Source: Porphyromonas crevioricanis
Lineage (GTDB): Bacteria; Bacteroidota; Bacteroidia; Bacteroidales; Porphyromonadaceae
Assembly (NCBI RefSeq): GCF_900167225.1
Contig: NZ_FUXH01000018.1
Location: forward strand, 1 to 34,107
DNA length: 34,107 nucleotides
Direction: 5' to 3'
Both the position numbers and the translations under genes were made by a program. The notes beneath the pieces are model-generated. The model ran no database searches. It saw only the letters and a program-made list of their open reading frames with translations, and was not told where the DNA came from. Below, piece by piece: positions 1-8,691 of this stretch (positions are counted from its first letter, which is position 1; the number at the start of each line of letters is the position of its first letter).

Positions 1-1
1 G

Positions 2-94
2 AAAGCATATCCTGACGAACGAAGCTATGTATCCAGTCAATTCATCGCTCTTTATATGCCTGCTGATGGCGAAGAACTGGTAGAGCTTTATTGA
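2..94 (+). CDS. C-terminal end of an unidentified protein (truncated by window start)
   Basis: Reading frame 2 is open from the window edge to a TGA at 92-94 and gives 30 residues ending ...ADGEELVELY. The next 250 bases hold a terminator-like hairpin and then the start of a new gene, so this is most likely the 3' end of a real plus-strand gene. Too little is present to name a family. Confidence 0.55.
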   Translation, partial: KAYPDERSYVSSQFIALYMPADGEELVELY

Positions 95-107
95 TCCATT
101 GGCAGGT

Positions 108-147
108 ACTGAAAAAAGGTTGCACTCCTCTGTCAACCTTTTTCAGT
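108..147 (+). terminator. Hairpin downstream of the truncated first gene
   Basis: ACTGAAAAAAGGTTG pairs with CAACCTTTTTCAGT across an 11-nt loop, with one extra A bulged in the left arm. It begins 13 nt after the stop at 94. The A/T-rich stem could act on both strands, but the tail after it is not a clean T run. Confidence 0.5.
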
Positions 148-302
148 GCACGTCAGTGTTTCCGAAAGCAATATAATCCACCCAAAAAAGTGACATGAGA
201 TTTTGAGAGACTATCGAGAGAATATTTTCATAATCTCATAACACACAAAATCCTCCATTCCTATTATCTATAGTTTGTTCTGCTTAACTCATCTTGAATA
301 GG

Positions 303-310
303 TACCTTCG
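303..310 (+). promoter_or_regulatory. Possible -7 box for the sulfatase-fold gene pair
   Basis: TACCTTCG differs by one base from the Bacteroidetes -7 consensus TAnnTTTG and lies 34 nt before the ATG at 345. No well-spaced -33 TTTG is visible (the closest TTTG, at 274-277, is 25 nt upstream), so the call is weak. Confidence 0.3.
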
Positions 311-344
311 CAGCCGAATGATTTGAATAATTATATCTAATTAC

Positions 345-2000
345 ATGGATTCTCCTCGTGTGCAGCGAGCGGTGTTCTTCAAATATTTGTACCGCAGACG
401 CTCCTATGTTTGGCTTTTATGTTTTCTCTTTTTGATCCAGATCTTGGATGGGATCTCCGTCCAAAAGGTTTTGCCTTCTTACAAACTTAGTTTGCCGATC
501 ATTCTGTCTGCCCTTGCTTGGTCTGTGATGGCTTTTTATCTTGTCTGCTTCCTGCCATGGCGATGGCTCAGGCGAACGGTGGCTGTGATATTGACTTTGG
601 TCGCTTCCTTGTTTTTCGTGACTGATGTTTATCTGCTCGAGGTCTATCATATTCCTTACACCGATGCTACTGCAGCGCCGATGTTGGCTACCAATCCCGA
701 AGAAGCATTGGGCTTTTTTAAGGGTATGGCAGAATATGCTGGAGTAATACTAAAAGCCTTACTGTCAATCATTTTTGTTTGGATTATCTGCTGGCTGCTC
801 TCCTTCTATTGGGATCGAATAAAACAAATGCTATCGGCCTTTCATGCTCGTGTAAGTCGCTGTGTCTCTCGAAAAATAGTGGTACCCATAGTCTCTATTT
901 GCCTTTTGGGGGGACTGATCCTTCATAGTACTTATACGTTGCAGGGGTATAAAAATAATTGGTCGAATTATAGTTCCATGAGCATGACGGAACGGGTTTT
1001 GGTCAGCTATCTTACAGCCCAAAAGGAAATCGAACTGTCAAATATGGATTACCATTTGGCACAGGCAGATCCGGCCAAGTTCATTCGCTCGGATTCCCTC
1101 CTTGTTCACAATATCGTAATTGTGACAGCTCCTCATATTTATCCTGCCCTTATGCATTGCTATGGCTACCCTGTGGATAATACCCCTCTTATAGACAAGA
1201 TGTTGGCTCAGGGCAAATTGATACGTGTTGATAGCCTATACGCTCATCATTCATCCAATTTGGGATCTTTGTCAAGTATGCTTAGTTACGCCCATTTCAG
1301 CGATTCGTTGTCGTGGGACCTTTATCCTTCGCTATCGGGCGTGATGCAGATGGCCGGTTATGAAACCTATTGGCTTGACAATTTGAACACAGCTTCTCCG
1401 AGTCATGACGTTGCCCCTCAGCTGGCCAATGATTGTCAACACAAATATTGGGTTCATTTAAGAGGAGGAGAGGAATATTGGAGTGATGAGAATATTTATG
1501 ACGAAAAAGCCTTGGAGCATTTGGCTGATCCATGCCCCAATGGCAAATCTCTCTTTCAAATAGTTTCCCTCAACGGAGGTACCCCCAGTATATGGAGTCG
1601 TACCCCCGAAGATTTCTTTGAATTTGAAGCTCCGGATGTGCCCATAGGAAAAGATTTGGATAGCCCGGGACAACAATTACTTGCTCATTACAGTAATCTG
1701 ATCTTAAGTCAAGATTGGATTTTTAGCCGAATTATTGATCACTACCGAGATACCCCATCAATAGTACTATATGTAGGACAAGCCGGAGCTTTTGGGAAAA
1801 GCCATCCTTATAGCAACTATGATTTGTCAAAAGAGAAGGAGGGTTGGTTGCCTTTGCTTATCTATGTGAGTCCTGCAATGGAGGAGATCCGACCGGGCAT
1901 AGGGGATGCTTTGAGAACGGCTTTTGCAGGGCGAATTTCGGCTGATTTTCTACCAGATCGACTGACCCCAATATTTGGCTTTGAGTACAAACGAGAATAA
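345..2000 (+). CDS. Membrane phosphoethanolamine-transferase-like protein, apparently catalytically dead
   Basis: The 551-residue protein has five hydrophobic N-terminal segments (about residues 20-40, 47-72, 76-100, 128-150 and 175-195) followed by a periplasmic alkaline-phosphatase/sulfatase-fold domain. This is the EptA/LTA-synthase-like layout. It is paralogous to the next gene: both carry an 'HN(I/V)V' strand and a 'CYGYP...TP' motif. Where the paralogue has GES plus Asp, this one reads TAPHIYPA, and the paralogue's SDHG metal site is replaced by VGQAG. The metal-binding Glu and the Asp-His pair are therefore missing. I infer a pseudoenzyme, perhaps a partner or regulator of its neighbour. 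The start is the ATG at 345. It sits 16 nt before the next gene's likely start, so the two are probably co-transcribed. Confidence 0.8.
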   Translation: MDSPRVQRAVFFKYLYRRRSYVWLLCFLFLIQILDGISVQKVLPSYKLSLPIILSALAWSVMAFYLVCFLPWRWLRRTVAVILTLVASLFFVTDVYLLEVYHIPYTDATAAPMLATNPEEALGFFKGMAEYAGVILKALLSIIFVWIICWLLSFYWDRIKQMLSAFHARVSRCVSRKIVVPIVSICLLGGLILHSTYTLQGYKNNWSNYSSMSMTERVLVSYLTAQKEIELSNMDYHLAQADPAKFIRSDSLLVHNIVIVTAPHIYPALMHCYGYPVDNTPLIDKMLAQGKLIRVDSLYAHHSSNLGSLSSMLSYAHFSDSLSWDLYPSLSGVMQMAGYETYWLDNLNTASPSHDVAPQLANDCQHKYWVHLRGGEEYWSDENIYDEKALEHLADPCPNGKSLFQIVSLNGGTPSIWSRTPEDFFEFEAPDVPIGKDLDSPGQQLLAHYSNLILSQDWIFSRIIDHYRDTPSIVLYVGQAGAFGKSHPYSNYDLSKEKEGWLPLLIYVSPAMEEIRPGIGDALRTAFAGRISADFLPDRLTPIFGFEYKRE

Positions 2001-2016
2001 TTTGTTATATGGTGAC

Positions 2017-3789
2017 ATGGTGATGAAAGCAAGCTCTCGGCAGGATTATTGGAAAGGAGTATGGCAGCGTATATTTTCTTCTTCCTCTATCAGTCTGTTG
2101 ATTTTTATTTTGGCCATACAATTGCTCGATCTCTATCTTGTGCAGACGATCTCTATTCATACCGATACCTGGCCTCTTTATTGGACAACTATAGCCTTGC
2201 CATTGCTGGCTTTGGCTATTCTTATACCGGCTCTTATCCCTTTTCGCACCGTTCGCAGCTGGGTTGTAGGTTGTGAGGTCTTTCTCGTTTCATTGTTATT
2301 TATTTGGGAGTATTCTCTTTTGACAGAGAAAGGCACATCCGTGACCGATACAGTGATGATGCAGTTTCTATTTTCGCCAAGCGAAGGAGCTCGCAGAGAG
2401 CTGCTTCCCTGGGGGATTTCCATTGGACAAGGTTTTAGAGCTATTCTGTGGCTGCTTTTTTTTGCTGTCCTTGCTGCAGTTCATAGACCTTTGATACGTG
2501 TATGCAAGTATTTTATTACGACCTCGCGTTATTCCATGGCCAGACGAATAGGGACATTGGTCATCATCTTTTCTGCTTGTCTTTTCTTTGCTCCATATAG
2601 TTGCTCAAGAAGGGCTTACAGTGATTTTTATATCAACGATGATCAATTATCCATGCCAGAACGCTTTTTTGTAGCCACCAAGCAGGCAATGAATGAACGA
2701 TTGAAGCTACAAGAGAGGATGGATCAGATGAATTCCATTTCTCTTGACCCCATTCGAATTCTTAAGGAGAGACCTCCACACAATGTGGTGCTGATTATCG
2801 GGGAGTCGTTGCGTAGCGTGGATATGCAGTGTTATGGTTATCCGTTGAAGACTACTCCTCGGCTGGATTCGATGGCCAAGGCAGGTCATTTGATCCTCTA
2901 TGATGATGTCGTGACTTGTGCACCATCGACAGATGAATCCTTGAAGAGTGTACTCACCTACCATAATGCACTCGATACCATTTCACAGTGGTATGAATTC
3001 CCTTCCATACATCAAGTATTTAAGAGTGCGAATTACAAGACATATCATACCAGTACGCAGGAACGGGGAGGGGCTTATTTAGGTTATGTTACAGCTATCA
3101 CAAATATAGCTGACAGTACTGCATATACGACGTTGGATACTTATGGTATTTGGAGATGGGGTAGTGTTGATTCGGACAAAAGGTATGATGAAGACATTTT
3201 ACCTCTTCTCGTTGATTATAGAGATTTTGGATCTCCTTTGTTTACAACGGTGCAACTGTTTGGTAGTCACGAGTATTATAAAGATCGTTACCCGGAGCAG
3301 TATGAACACTTCACAGCCGATAGTATTATCGAGACTCAACTCAATGATCATCAAAAAATCATGTCTGCTTACTACCTGAACAGTATCCTCTACAACGATT
3401 ATGTGGTAGATCAAATTTTCAGGCGATATGCCGATACCAGCAGTATTGTAATCTACTTTTCAGATCATGGGCAAGTCCGCTATGATGCGCCTGGCTATGA
3501 AAATTCGTATGGGCATGGTGCAACGGAGAATGCTATGCGTATCCCTTTTATGGTTTATATGAGTCCTCAGTTCATAGAAGAAAATCCTGATATCTATGAG
3601 GCGGTACTATCGGCTTGTCATCGACCTTTTATGACGGATATGCTCACTCCTTCATTGGTTGCTCTGATGGGGATTACTAACCGCTTCAGCAATCCTGCTT
3701 TCGAGCTTTGGGGAGAGTCTTTCGACGCTACGCGCCCCAGAGAGTTCCATGGTTGGAGAACGGATTTAATATTTACCTCCAAGTATTGA
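2017..3789 (+). CDS. Membrane phosphoethanolamine transferase (EptA/sulfatase-fold family)
   Basis: The family transfers phosphoethanolamine from phosphatidylethanolamine to lipid A or another envelope glycan on the periplasmic face. The protein is about 590 residues, with five N-terminal membrane segments and then the catalytic domain. Visible motifs are HNVVLIIGES (metal-binding Glu), CYGYPLKTTPRLD, the nucleophile region CAPSTDES, and the metal site FSDHG followed by SYGHGATENAMRIPF. The frame is open from a TTG at 1975 inside the previous gene. I chose the ATG at 2017, with 2023 as an alternative, because it follows the upstream stop directly and leaves a sensible cytoplasmic N-terminus. 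P. gingivalis lipid A is known to carry phosphoethanolamine, which fits, but the substrate cannot be read from sequence. Confidence 0.8.
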   Translation: MVMKASSRQDYWKGVWQRIFSSSSISLLIFILAIQLLDLYLVQTISIHTDTWPLYWTTIALPLLALAILIPALIPFRTVRSWVVGCEVFLVSLLFIWEYSLLTEKGTSVTDTVMMQFLFSPSEGARRELLPWGISIGQGFRAILWLLFFAVLAAVHRPLIRVCKYFITTSRYSMARRIGTLVIIFSACLFFAPYSCSRRAYSDFYINDDQLSMPERFFVATKQAMNERLKLQERMDQMNSISLDPIRILKERPPHNVVLIIGESLRSVDMQCYGYPLKTTPRLDSMAKAGHLILYDDVVTCAPSTDESLKSVLTYHNALDTISQWYEFPSIHQVFKSANYKTYHTSTQERGGAYLGYVTAITNIADSTAYTTLDTYGIWRWGSVDSDKRYDEDILPLLVDYRDFGSPLFTTVQLFGSHEYYKDRYPEQYEHFTADSIIETQLNDHQKIMSAYYLNSILYNDYVVDQIFRRYADTSSIVIYFSDHGQVRYDAPGYENSYGHGATENAMRIPFMVYMSPQFIEENPDIYEAVLSACHRPFMTDMLTPSLVALMGITNRFSNPAFELWGESFDATRPREFHGWRTDLIFTSKY

Positions 3790-3866
3790 GAAGGTTCTTT
3801 TGCGTGGCAGATTTTAGCTGACTTTCTACTCAATCGATCAATTATGATCCCCTGTCTTTGAGTATA
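3790..3866 (+). pseudogene. Decayed copy of the 3' end of the first transferase-like gene
   Basis: Directly after the stop at 3787-3789 the sequence can be read as FAWQILADFLLNRS, which resembles FAGRISADFLPDRL at the end of the 345-2000 gene. About two thirds of bases match between roughly 1917-1985 and 3794-3866, and weaker similarity continues to about 3886. The copy is stopped by a TGA at 3859-3861. It looks like the remnant of a tandem duplication. Confidence 0.55.
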
Positions 3867-3893
3867 GACTGGGATAAATTTGGTAGAGAAGTT

Positions 3894-4760
3894 TTATTTG
3901 AGTTTGCTGACAATGAGTATAGACCATCCCTCCTTGCCTGTTCGGTGGTCTATTGGGGTAAGACCCAGGGAGACAGCTCGTTCTTTGAGCGGTTGTATAT
4001 CCTCAGCATAGAAACCGCTCATTAGCAGTTTGCCTCCTCTTTTCAGGCACTGTGTGTATTGAGGCATATCCTCCAGCAATACATTGCGCATAATATTGGC
4101 TACGATAAGGTCATAGGTTTCGACACAGGGGAGTTGGCTTGCATCTGCGACTAGGGATGTTATGTTGTCTATTTTGTTGAGTCGTGCGTTTTCTCTTGTG
4201 TTTTCGATAGCCCAGTTGTCTATATCTATGGCTGTGACGGTTTTGGCCCCTCTGAGGGAAGCAATGATACTGAGAATGCCGGTGCCACAACCCATGTCCA
4301 ATACTTGCAAGTTGAGGAGATCCAAAAAGAAAAGAGTGTCTGCCACCAATGCTGTGGTCTGGTGGTTACCCGTTCCAAAAGCCATTTTGGGAGAGATGAG
4401 GATATCGAAATCCACTGTTTTATCCTCTGGATGAAAAGGCGCACGTATACGGCAAAACTCATTTATCCTCACCGGTTGGAAGTACTTGCTTTCCCATTCA
4501 TGATTCCAATCAATGTCGGGCTGTTCTTCTGCCTCATAGTCGATCTCTAAGCCTGGCAGAGGGAAGTTGGAGACAGCCTCTTTTATGTCGATTTGTTTCG
4601 ATAGCTCGGTAGGTATGTAGGCATACAGTCCATTGGGTTGGTATTCAAAGGACTCAAATCCGTATTCGGCAAGGCTTTGGCTCAGCAAGTCGCTTACCGT
4701 CTCGCAGTCCAACTCTTCGGGTCTGCGGATATAGTTGATTTTATAGCAGTGATACAGCAT
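3894..4760 (-). CDS. prmA: Ribosomal protein L11 methyltransferase
   Basis: PrmA trimethylates ribosomal protein L11 using S-adenosylmethionine. The 288-residue protein has the PrmA-type substrate domain (about 1-125), the motif SPKMAFGTGNHQTT, the SAM-binding glycine loop LDMGCGTGILS (about 153-163), an acidic loop AIDIDNWA, and DLIVANI in the position of the usual NPP(Y/F)-like motif. Length is normal for the family. It is the last gene of the mre/rodA block: its ATG lies 18 nt after the rodA stop, and it converges on the transferase pair. Placement after rodA suggests co-transcription rather than a shared function. Confidence 0.93.
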   Translation of the reverse strand: MLYHCYKINYIRRPEELDCETVSDLLSQSLAEYGFESFEYQPNGLYAYIPTELSKQIDIKEAVSNFPLPGLEIDYEAEEQPDIDWNHEWESKYFQPVRINEFCRIRAPFHPEDKTVDFDILISPKMAFGTGNHQTTALVADTLFFLDLLNLQVLDMGCGTGILSIIASLRGAKTVTAIDIDNWAIENTRENARLNKIDNITSLVADASQLPCVETYDLIVANIMRNVLLEDMPQYTQCLKRGGKLLMSGFYAEDIQPLKERAVSLGLTPIDHRTGKEGWSILIVSKLK

Positions 4761-4778
4761 AGTATAGTTGGGTGTGGT

Positions 4779-6230
4779 TTAAGCCTCTCGGCGTGCATCG
4801 AGACTGAGGAAGATAAAGAGCAGTATGGAGAAACCCCAAAGCGACGAGCCTCCGTAGCTGAAGAATGGGAGGGGGATGCCTATTACTGGTACAATGCCAA
4901 GCACCATGCCCACATTCACTATCAAGTGAAACAGAAAAATACTGCCTACGCAGTAGCCATAGACTCGAGCAAAGACAGTTGTCTGTCGCTCCGATAGGTA
5001 TAGAATTCTCAATATCAGAGCTGCAAAGGCTATCAGTACGAGACTGGCTCCTACGAATCCTTTCTCTTCTCCGATTGTGCAGAAAATAAAGTCGGTAGCC
5101 TGCTCGGGTACATACTTAAGTTTGGTTTGTGTACCCTTCAGGAAGCCTTTGCCGGTAAGTCCTCCCGAACCAATGGCTATCTTGGATTGCTCCACATTGT
5201 AGCCACTCCCTCTGGGGTCATCTTCTACTCCGAGGGCTACTTTTATGCGTGTTTGCTGGTGAGGTTGCATCACTTCGTCGAATACATAATCGACCGAGTG
5301 AAAGAATCCTAAGCATCCGATGCTGAAGAGCATGATGAAGAAGTATCCTATGCGCAGGTGTGTCCACGCTCGGTAAATGAGCCAGATACTCAGGCCGGCA
5401 ATTGCAACATAGTTGATAATGGCGAAATTGAATGGCATATTCAGCGCAAGAGCAATCCCCCCTACATACAGTAGCACAATAGTTCCTACTGTAATACTCC
5501 AGAAGTATTGGCCGGGTTTGCGCACATAGATGAGGATACTGACCATGGTCGCCAGCATGATAAGGAAAGAGACGACCCATACATCGGCTGGGGTATGCCC
5601 CCAAAAGTAGCTGTCACTGAGCTTAATTGCCGCAACAAATATGACAACAGCCGATGTGGCCAGACCTAAGAAAACACCATTGAATCCCTCCCGATATAGA
5701 GCCAGAAAAAGAGCAAAGAAGACCAGTGCTGATCCCGTTTCGTTTTGCAAGATGATCAGAAGGATAGGCAGCATCACGATTGTAAATATCCACGTGTAGC
5801 CTTTGATGCTACTCAGCTTAAACTCATGCATGGCCAAAACGGAGGCCAAAGCCATGGAGGTCGTTATCTTGGCAAATTCGGCAGGCTGTAGGCGTAGAGG
5901 CCCTAAGACAAGCCATGAGTGAGAGCCTTTTATGTCCGGAGCAATCACGATGGTTACTGCTAGTAGCAACAGCATCCCGACATAGAGATAAGGAGCTAAT
6001 ACCTCATAAGTATTGCTGTCTATGGTTAGTAATACTCCATTGATGCAGATGGCCGTGGCAATCCAGATCAACTGCATTACCGGGCGGCTACCCATGGAAA
6101 ATAGAGCAGAGGTATCGAAGTCGTAAGTAGCACCACAGATAGAGAACCAGCCAGCGACGACTAATGCCAGATAGAGCAGGATCGTCGGTCGGTCCAACAG
6201 TTTCAATATGGTGTTGTTGCTCGGTTTCAT
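4779..6230 (-). CDS. rodA: Rod-shape SEDS peptidoglycan glycosyltransferase RodA
   Basis: RodA polymerises lipid II during lateral wall elongation together with PBP2. The protein is 483 residues, clearly longer than the roughly 370 of E. coli RodA. The extra length is an internal stretch of additional hydrophobic segments (about residues 190-310) before the conserved EQATDFIFCTIGEEKGFVG region. The C-terminal SEDS signature PLPFFSYGGSS is present. The N-terminal half carries GSHSWLVLGPLRLQPAEFAK, also typical. The start ATG overlaps the PBP2 stop as ATGA, indicating translational coupling. The insertion appears to be an in-frame lineage trait, with no sign of frame damage. Confidence 0.93.
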   Translation of the reverse strand: MKPSNNTILKLLDRPTILLYLALVVAGWFSICGATYDFDTSALFSMGSRPVMQLIWIATAICINGVLLTIDSNTYEVLAPYLYVGMLLLLAVTIVIAPDIKGSHSWLVLGPLRLQPAEFAKITTSMALASVLAMHEFKLSSIKGYTWIFTIVMLPILLIILQNETGSALVFFALFLALYREGFNGVFLGLATSAVVIFVAAIKLSDSYFWGHTPADVWVVSFLIMLATMVSILIYVRKPGQYFWSITVGTIVLLYVGGIALALNMPFNFAIINYVAIAGLSIWLIYRAWTHLRIGYFFIMLFSIGCLGFFHSVDYVFDEVMQPHQQTRIKVALGVEDDPRGSGYNVEQSKIAIGSGGLTGKGFLKGTQTKLKYVPEQATDFIFCTIGEEKGFVGASLVLIAFAALILRILYLSERQTTVFARVYGYCVGSIFLFHLIVNVGMVLGIVPVIGIPLPFFSYGGSSLWGFSILLFIFLSLDARREA

Positions 6231-8167
6231 TGCTGGGAGCCTATCAGAGGTTTCACCTGCGAGGTTGTGACCTGTTTCATCCGGCTGGTATCGCTCTTGA
6301 GAGTTGGGTGCCTATACACGTCGTCGTGATAGAATATCTTCGTTTGCTTGATGTTGGAGGCCGTTGCCATAGCCCCGGGGCTTAACTCTCCTTTGAGATA
6401 ATACTCCATGATGAGCCGCCCGATAGGAACTCCGAATGTGGCCCCGAAACCTCCATTCTCCACATACACAGCCACTGCAATGCGAGGCGACTCTTTCGGT
6501 GCAAAACCGATGAAAGCCGAGTGGTCTTTCCCATGAGGGTTTTCGGCTGTTCCGGTCTTGCCACAGACAGTGATTTCACCCGGAGCAAAGTTAGCCCCCC
6601 TACACGTACCACCCAAGACCGCCATTGCCATTCCTTCGGCTATTTTCTCCCATATATCGGCGGATATGCCGGTATCTCTCCTCCGGGAATACAGCGTGTC
6701 GGCGGGAGATTGCCCTACAAGCTTTACGATATGCGGTTTGTAGTAGTGCCCCCTGTTGGCAACGATGCTCGCTAAGTTGGCCAATTGTACTGGGGTGGCC
6801 AGAATTTCCCCTTGCCCAATAGCTATGGAGATGATAGAGCTGCTATTCCATTTACCCTTGTACACTTTGTCATACACTTTGCTGTTCGGTATATAGCCTC
6901 TTCGTTCGCTTGGCAGATCGACATCGAGTTTATAGCCAAAGCCCATCCTTACGATGTAGTCTTTCCATTTCTCAAAGGCTTGTTGTACTGTGGGGTAGTA
7001 CTGCCTGTTGTCCAGCATGAAGCGTAATCCCCAGCAGAAATAGGCATTGCAGGAGGTTGCCAATGCCGGCACCAGAGGTAATGGCGATCCGTGACCATGA
7101 CAGGCCGGTCTGTTGTGCAGTGGAGGAAAGCCATGGTAGCAGCTTAGTAGAGAGGATGAAGACAAGACCCCCTCTTGCAGGAAGATAGCTCCTTGAGAAG
7201 TTTTGAAAGTAGACCCCGGTGGATAGGTCCCCATAATAGCTCTCGCATATAGAGGTTTCCCCGGTGTTTGCTCCAGTATTCGATGATTATTGCCACGCTC
7301 TTTCCCTGCTAGCAAGGCCGGATCGTAAGACGGAGCACTTACCATACAGAGGATCTCTCCCGTTGCAGGCTCTATGGCTACGATAGCTCCTCTCTTGCCC
7401 TGCATCAGCTCTTCTCCAAGAGCTTGCAAGTCTTTGTCTATACTTAGAGTGATGTCTTGCCCTGGCACCGGAGCTTTGTCGAATTGTCCGTTTTGGTAGC
7501 GTCCTTTGATTCGTCCTCTGGCATCCCGAAGGAGGATATTTACTCCCTTTTCTCCTCTGAGAATATGCTCGTAACTCTTTTCTACACCGGTTTTGCCCAC
7601 ATAGTCTCCTGCTACCAGAGAGCTGTCCTGCTCCAAGTCTTTCGGGTTGGCTTCGGCCAAGCTCCCCAATAGATGGGCTGCGTGGTGGTACTCATACTCT
7701 CGCAGGGTACGAGAGCGGATGTAGAAGCCGGGGTATTTGTACAACTTCTCCTGAAAGCGACCAGCCTCGGGTGCTTCTATCTGAGAAATCAGTACTTGTG
7801 GAACAAAAGGTGAATAGCCTGGGTTGAGTTTTCTATTCTTGACATCGACCAAGCGTTTGACAAGTATATCAGGTTCAACCTTCAGAGTGTGGCACAAATC
7901 AAGCGTATCCAGGTTCTCTACCTCACGAATCGTTACCATCAGGTCATAGGTCGGTTTGTTGTATACGAGCAAATCACCGTCCCTATCGTATATCACCCCT
8001 CTGGCTGGGTAAATTGGTTTCTGGTAGAATGCATTGCTGTCAGCTCGCTCCTTATAACTTGGGGTAAGTACTTGCAAATAAAACAACCGCCCCATATACA
8101 GCAATACGATGGCGATGGTTATCACTACGATGAGATAACGGCTGCTGTTAGGCTTGTGGACGGCCAT
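6227..8167 (-). CDS. mrdA: Penicillin-binding protein 2, elongation-specific transpeptidase
   Basis: PBP2 cross-links peptidoglycan made by RodA. The 646-residue protein has one membrane anchor (about 11-33), a PBP dimerisation/pedestal region with YPARGVIYDRDG, and a transpeptidase domain with all three active-site motifs: STFK (Ser about 319), SCN (about 372-374) and KTGT (Lys about 537). The true start is the ATG at 8167. The frame is open one codon further to a TTG, but the ATG overlaps the mreD stop by one base (TGATG). The gene also overlaps rodA by 4 nt, giving tight mreD-mrdA-rodA coupling. Confidence 0.95.
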   Translation of the reverse strand: MAVHKPNSSRYLIVVITIAIVLLYMGRLFYLQVLTPSYKERADSNAFYQKPIYPARGVIYDRDGDLLVYNKPTYDLMVTIREVENLDTLDLCHTLKVEPDILVKRLVDVKNRKLNPGYSPFVPQVLISQIEAPEAGRFQEKLYKYPGFYIRSRTLREYEYHHAAHLLGSLAEANPKDLEQDSSLVAGDYVGKTGVEKSYEHILRGEKGVNILLRDARGRIKGRYQNGQFDKAPVPGQDITLSIDKDLQALGEELMQGKRGAIVAIEPATGEILCMVSAPSYDPALLAGKERGNNHRILEQTPGKPLYARAIMGTYPPGSTFKTSQGAIFLQEGVLSSSSLLSCYHGFPPLHNRPACHGHGSPLPLVPALATSCNAYFCWGLRFMLDNRQYYPTVQQAFEKWKDYIVRMGFGYKLDVDLPSERRGYIPNSKVYDKVYKGKWNSSSIISIAIGQGEILATPVQLANLASIVANRGHYYKPHIVKLVGQSPADTLYSRRRDTGISADIWEKIAEGMAMAVLGGTCRGANFAPGEITVCGKTGTAENPHGKDHSAFIGFAPKESPRIAVAVYVENGGFGATFGVPIGRLIMEYYLKGELSPGAMATASNIKQTKIFYHDDVYRHPTLKSDTSRMKQVTTSQVKPLIGSQQ

Positions 8168-8691
8168 CAATGGCGGTGATTAGCTTTTTGCCCCCCGAAG
8201 AGGAGGTGAAGAAGAAGAAGGAAAATATAGGTAGCCACCCAACTGGAGACTGTGCGTGTGACAAAGTGTAGTGGATCGAATAGAGACCATGCGTCCAATA
8301 GAAAGACCAGTAAGGTGTGTAACCCGGATAGGAGGAAGAGAAAGAGGTAAAACCGCCCACCCATCAATCGCAAACCCGGGCGGAGGTGTTTGAGCTCAAT
8401 GTCGTCCGAGACAAAGAGAACTGCAATGTAGTTCCGCAGAAATGCTGTGGCCGTAAGAGCTGCTGTGTGCAGGCCTGGAGAATTACCAAGAATATCCACC
8501 AGCATACCACAGAAAAATCCGTAGAGCAGAGTGGTAAGAGGGGATGCCCGGTGAGGTATCATCAGTAAGATGTACACATAGACCAGAGGTGTGGCAAAGC
8601 CGAAAAGAGAGACCGGACTGAACAGCCAGACTTGGCACAAGGCCAGCAGCACTGCCGATAGAATGCAACTTAGGTGTTGTTTAGCGTGCAT
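8167..8691 (-). CDS. mreD: Rod shape-determining membrane protein MreD
   Basis: A 174-residue hydrophobic protein with about five membrane segments, matching MreD in size and position between mreC and PBP2. Family identity rests on hydropathy and gene order more than on motifs, because MreD is poorly conserved. The frame extends upstream to 8757, but I chose the ATG at 8691 (MHAKQHLSC...). That leaves only an 11-nt overlap with mreC instead of 77 nt and removes a charged, non-membrane N-terminus. MreD works with MreC to connect cytoplasmic MreB filaments to the wall synthases. Confidence 0.85.
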   Translation of the reverse strand: MHAKQHLSCILSAVLLALCQVWLFSPVSLFGFATPLVYVYILLMIPHRASPLTTLLYGFFCGMLVDILGNSPGLHTAALTATAFLRNYIAVLFVSDDIELKHLRPGLRLMGGRFYLFLFLLSGLHTLLVFLLDAWSLFDPLHFVTRTVSSWVATYIFLLLLHLLFGGQKANHRH

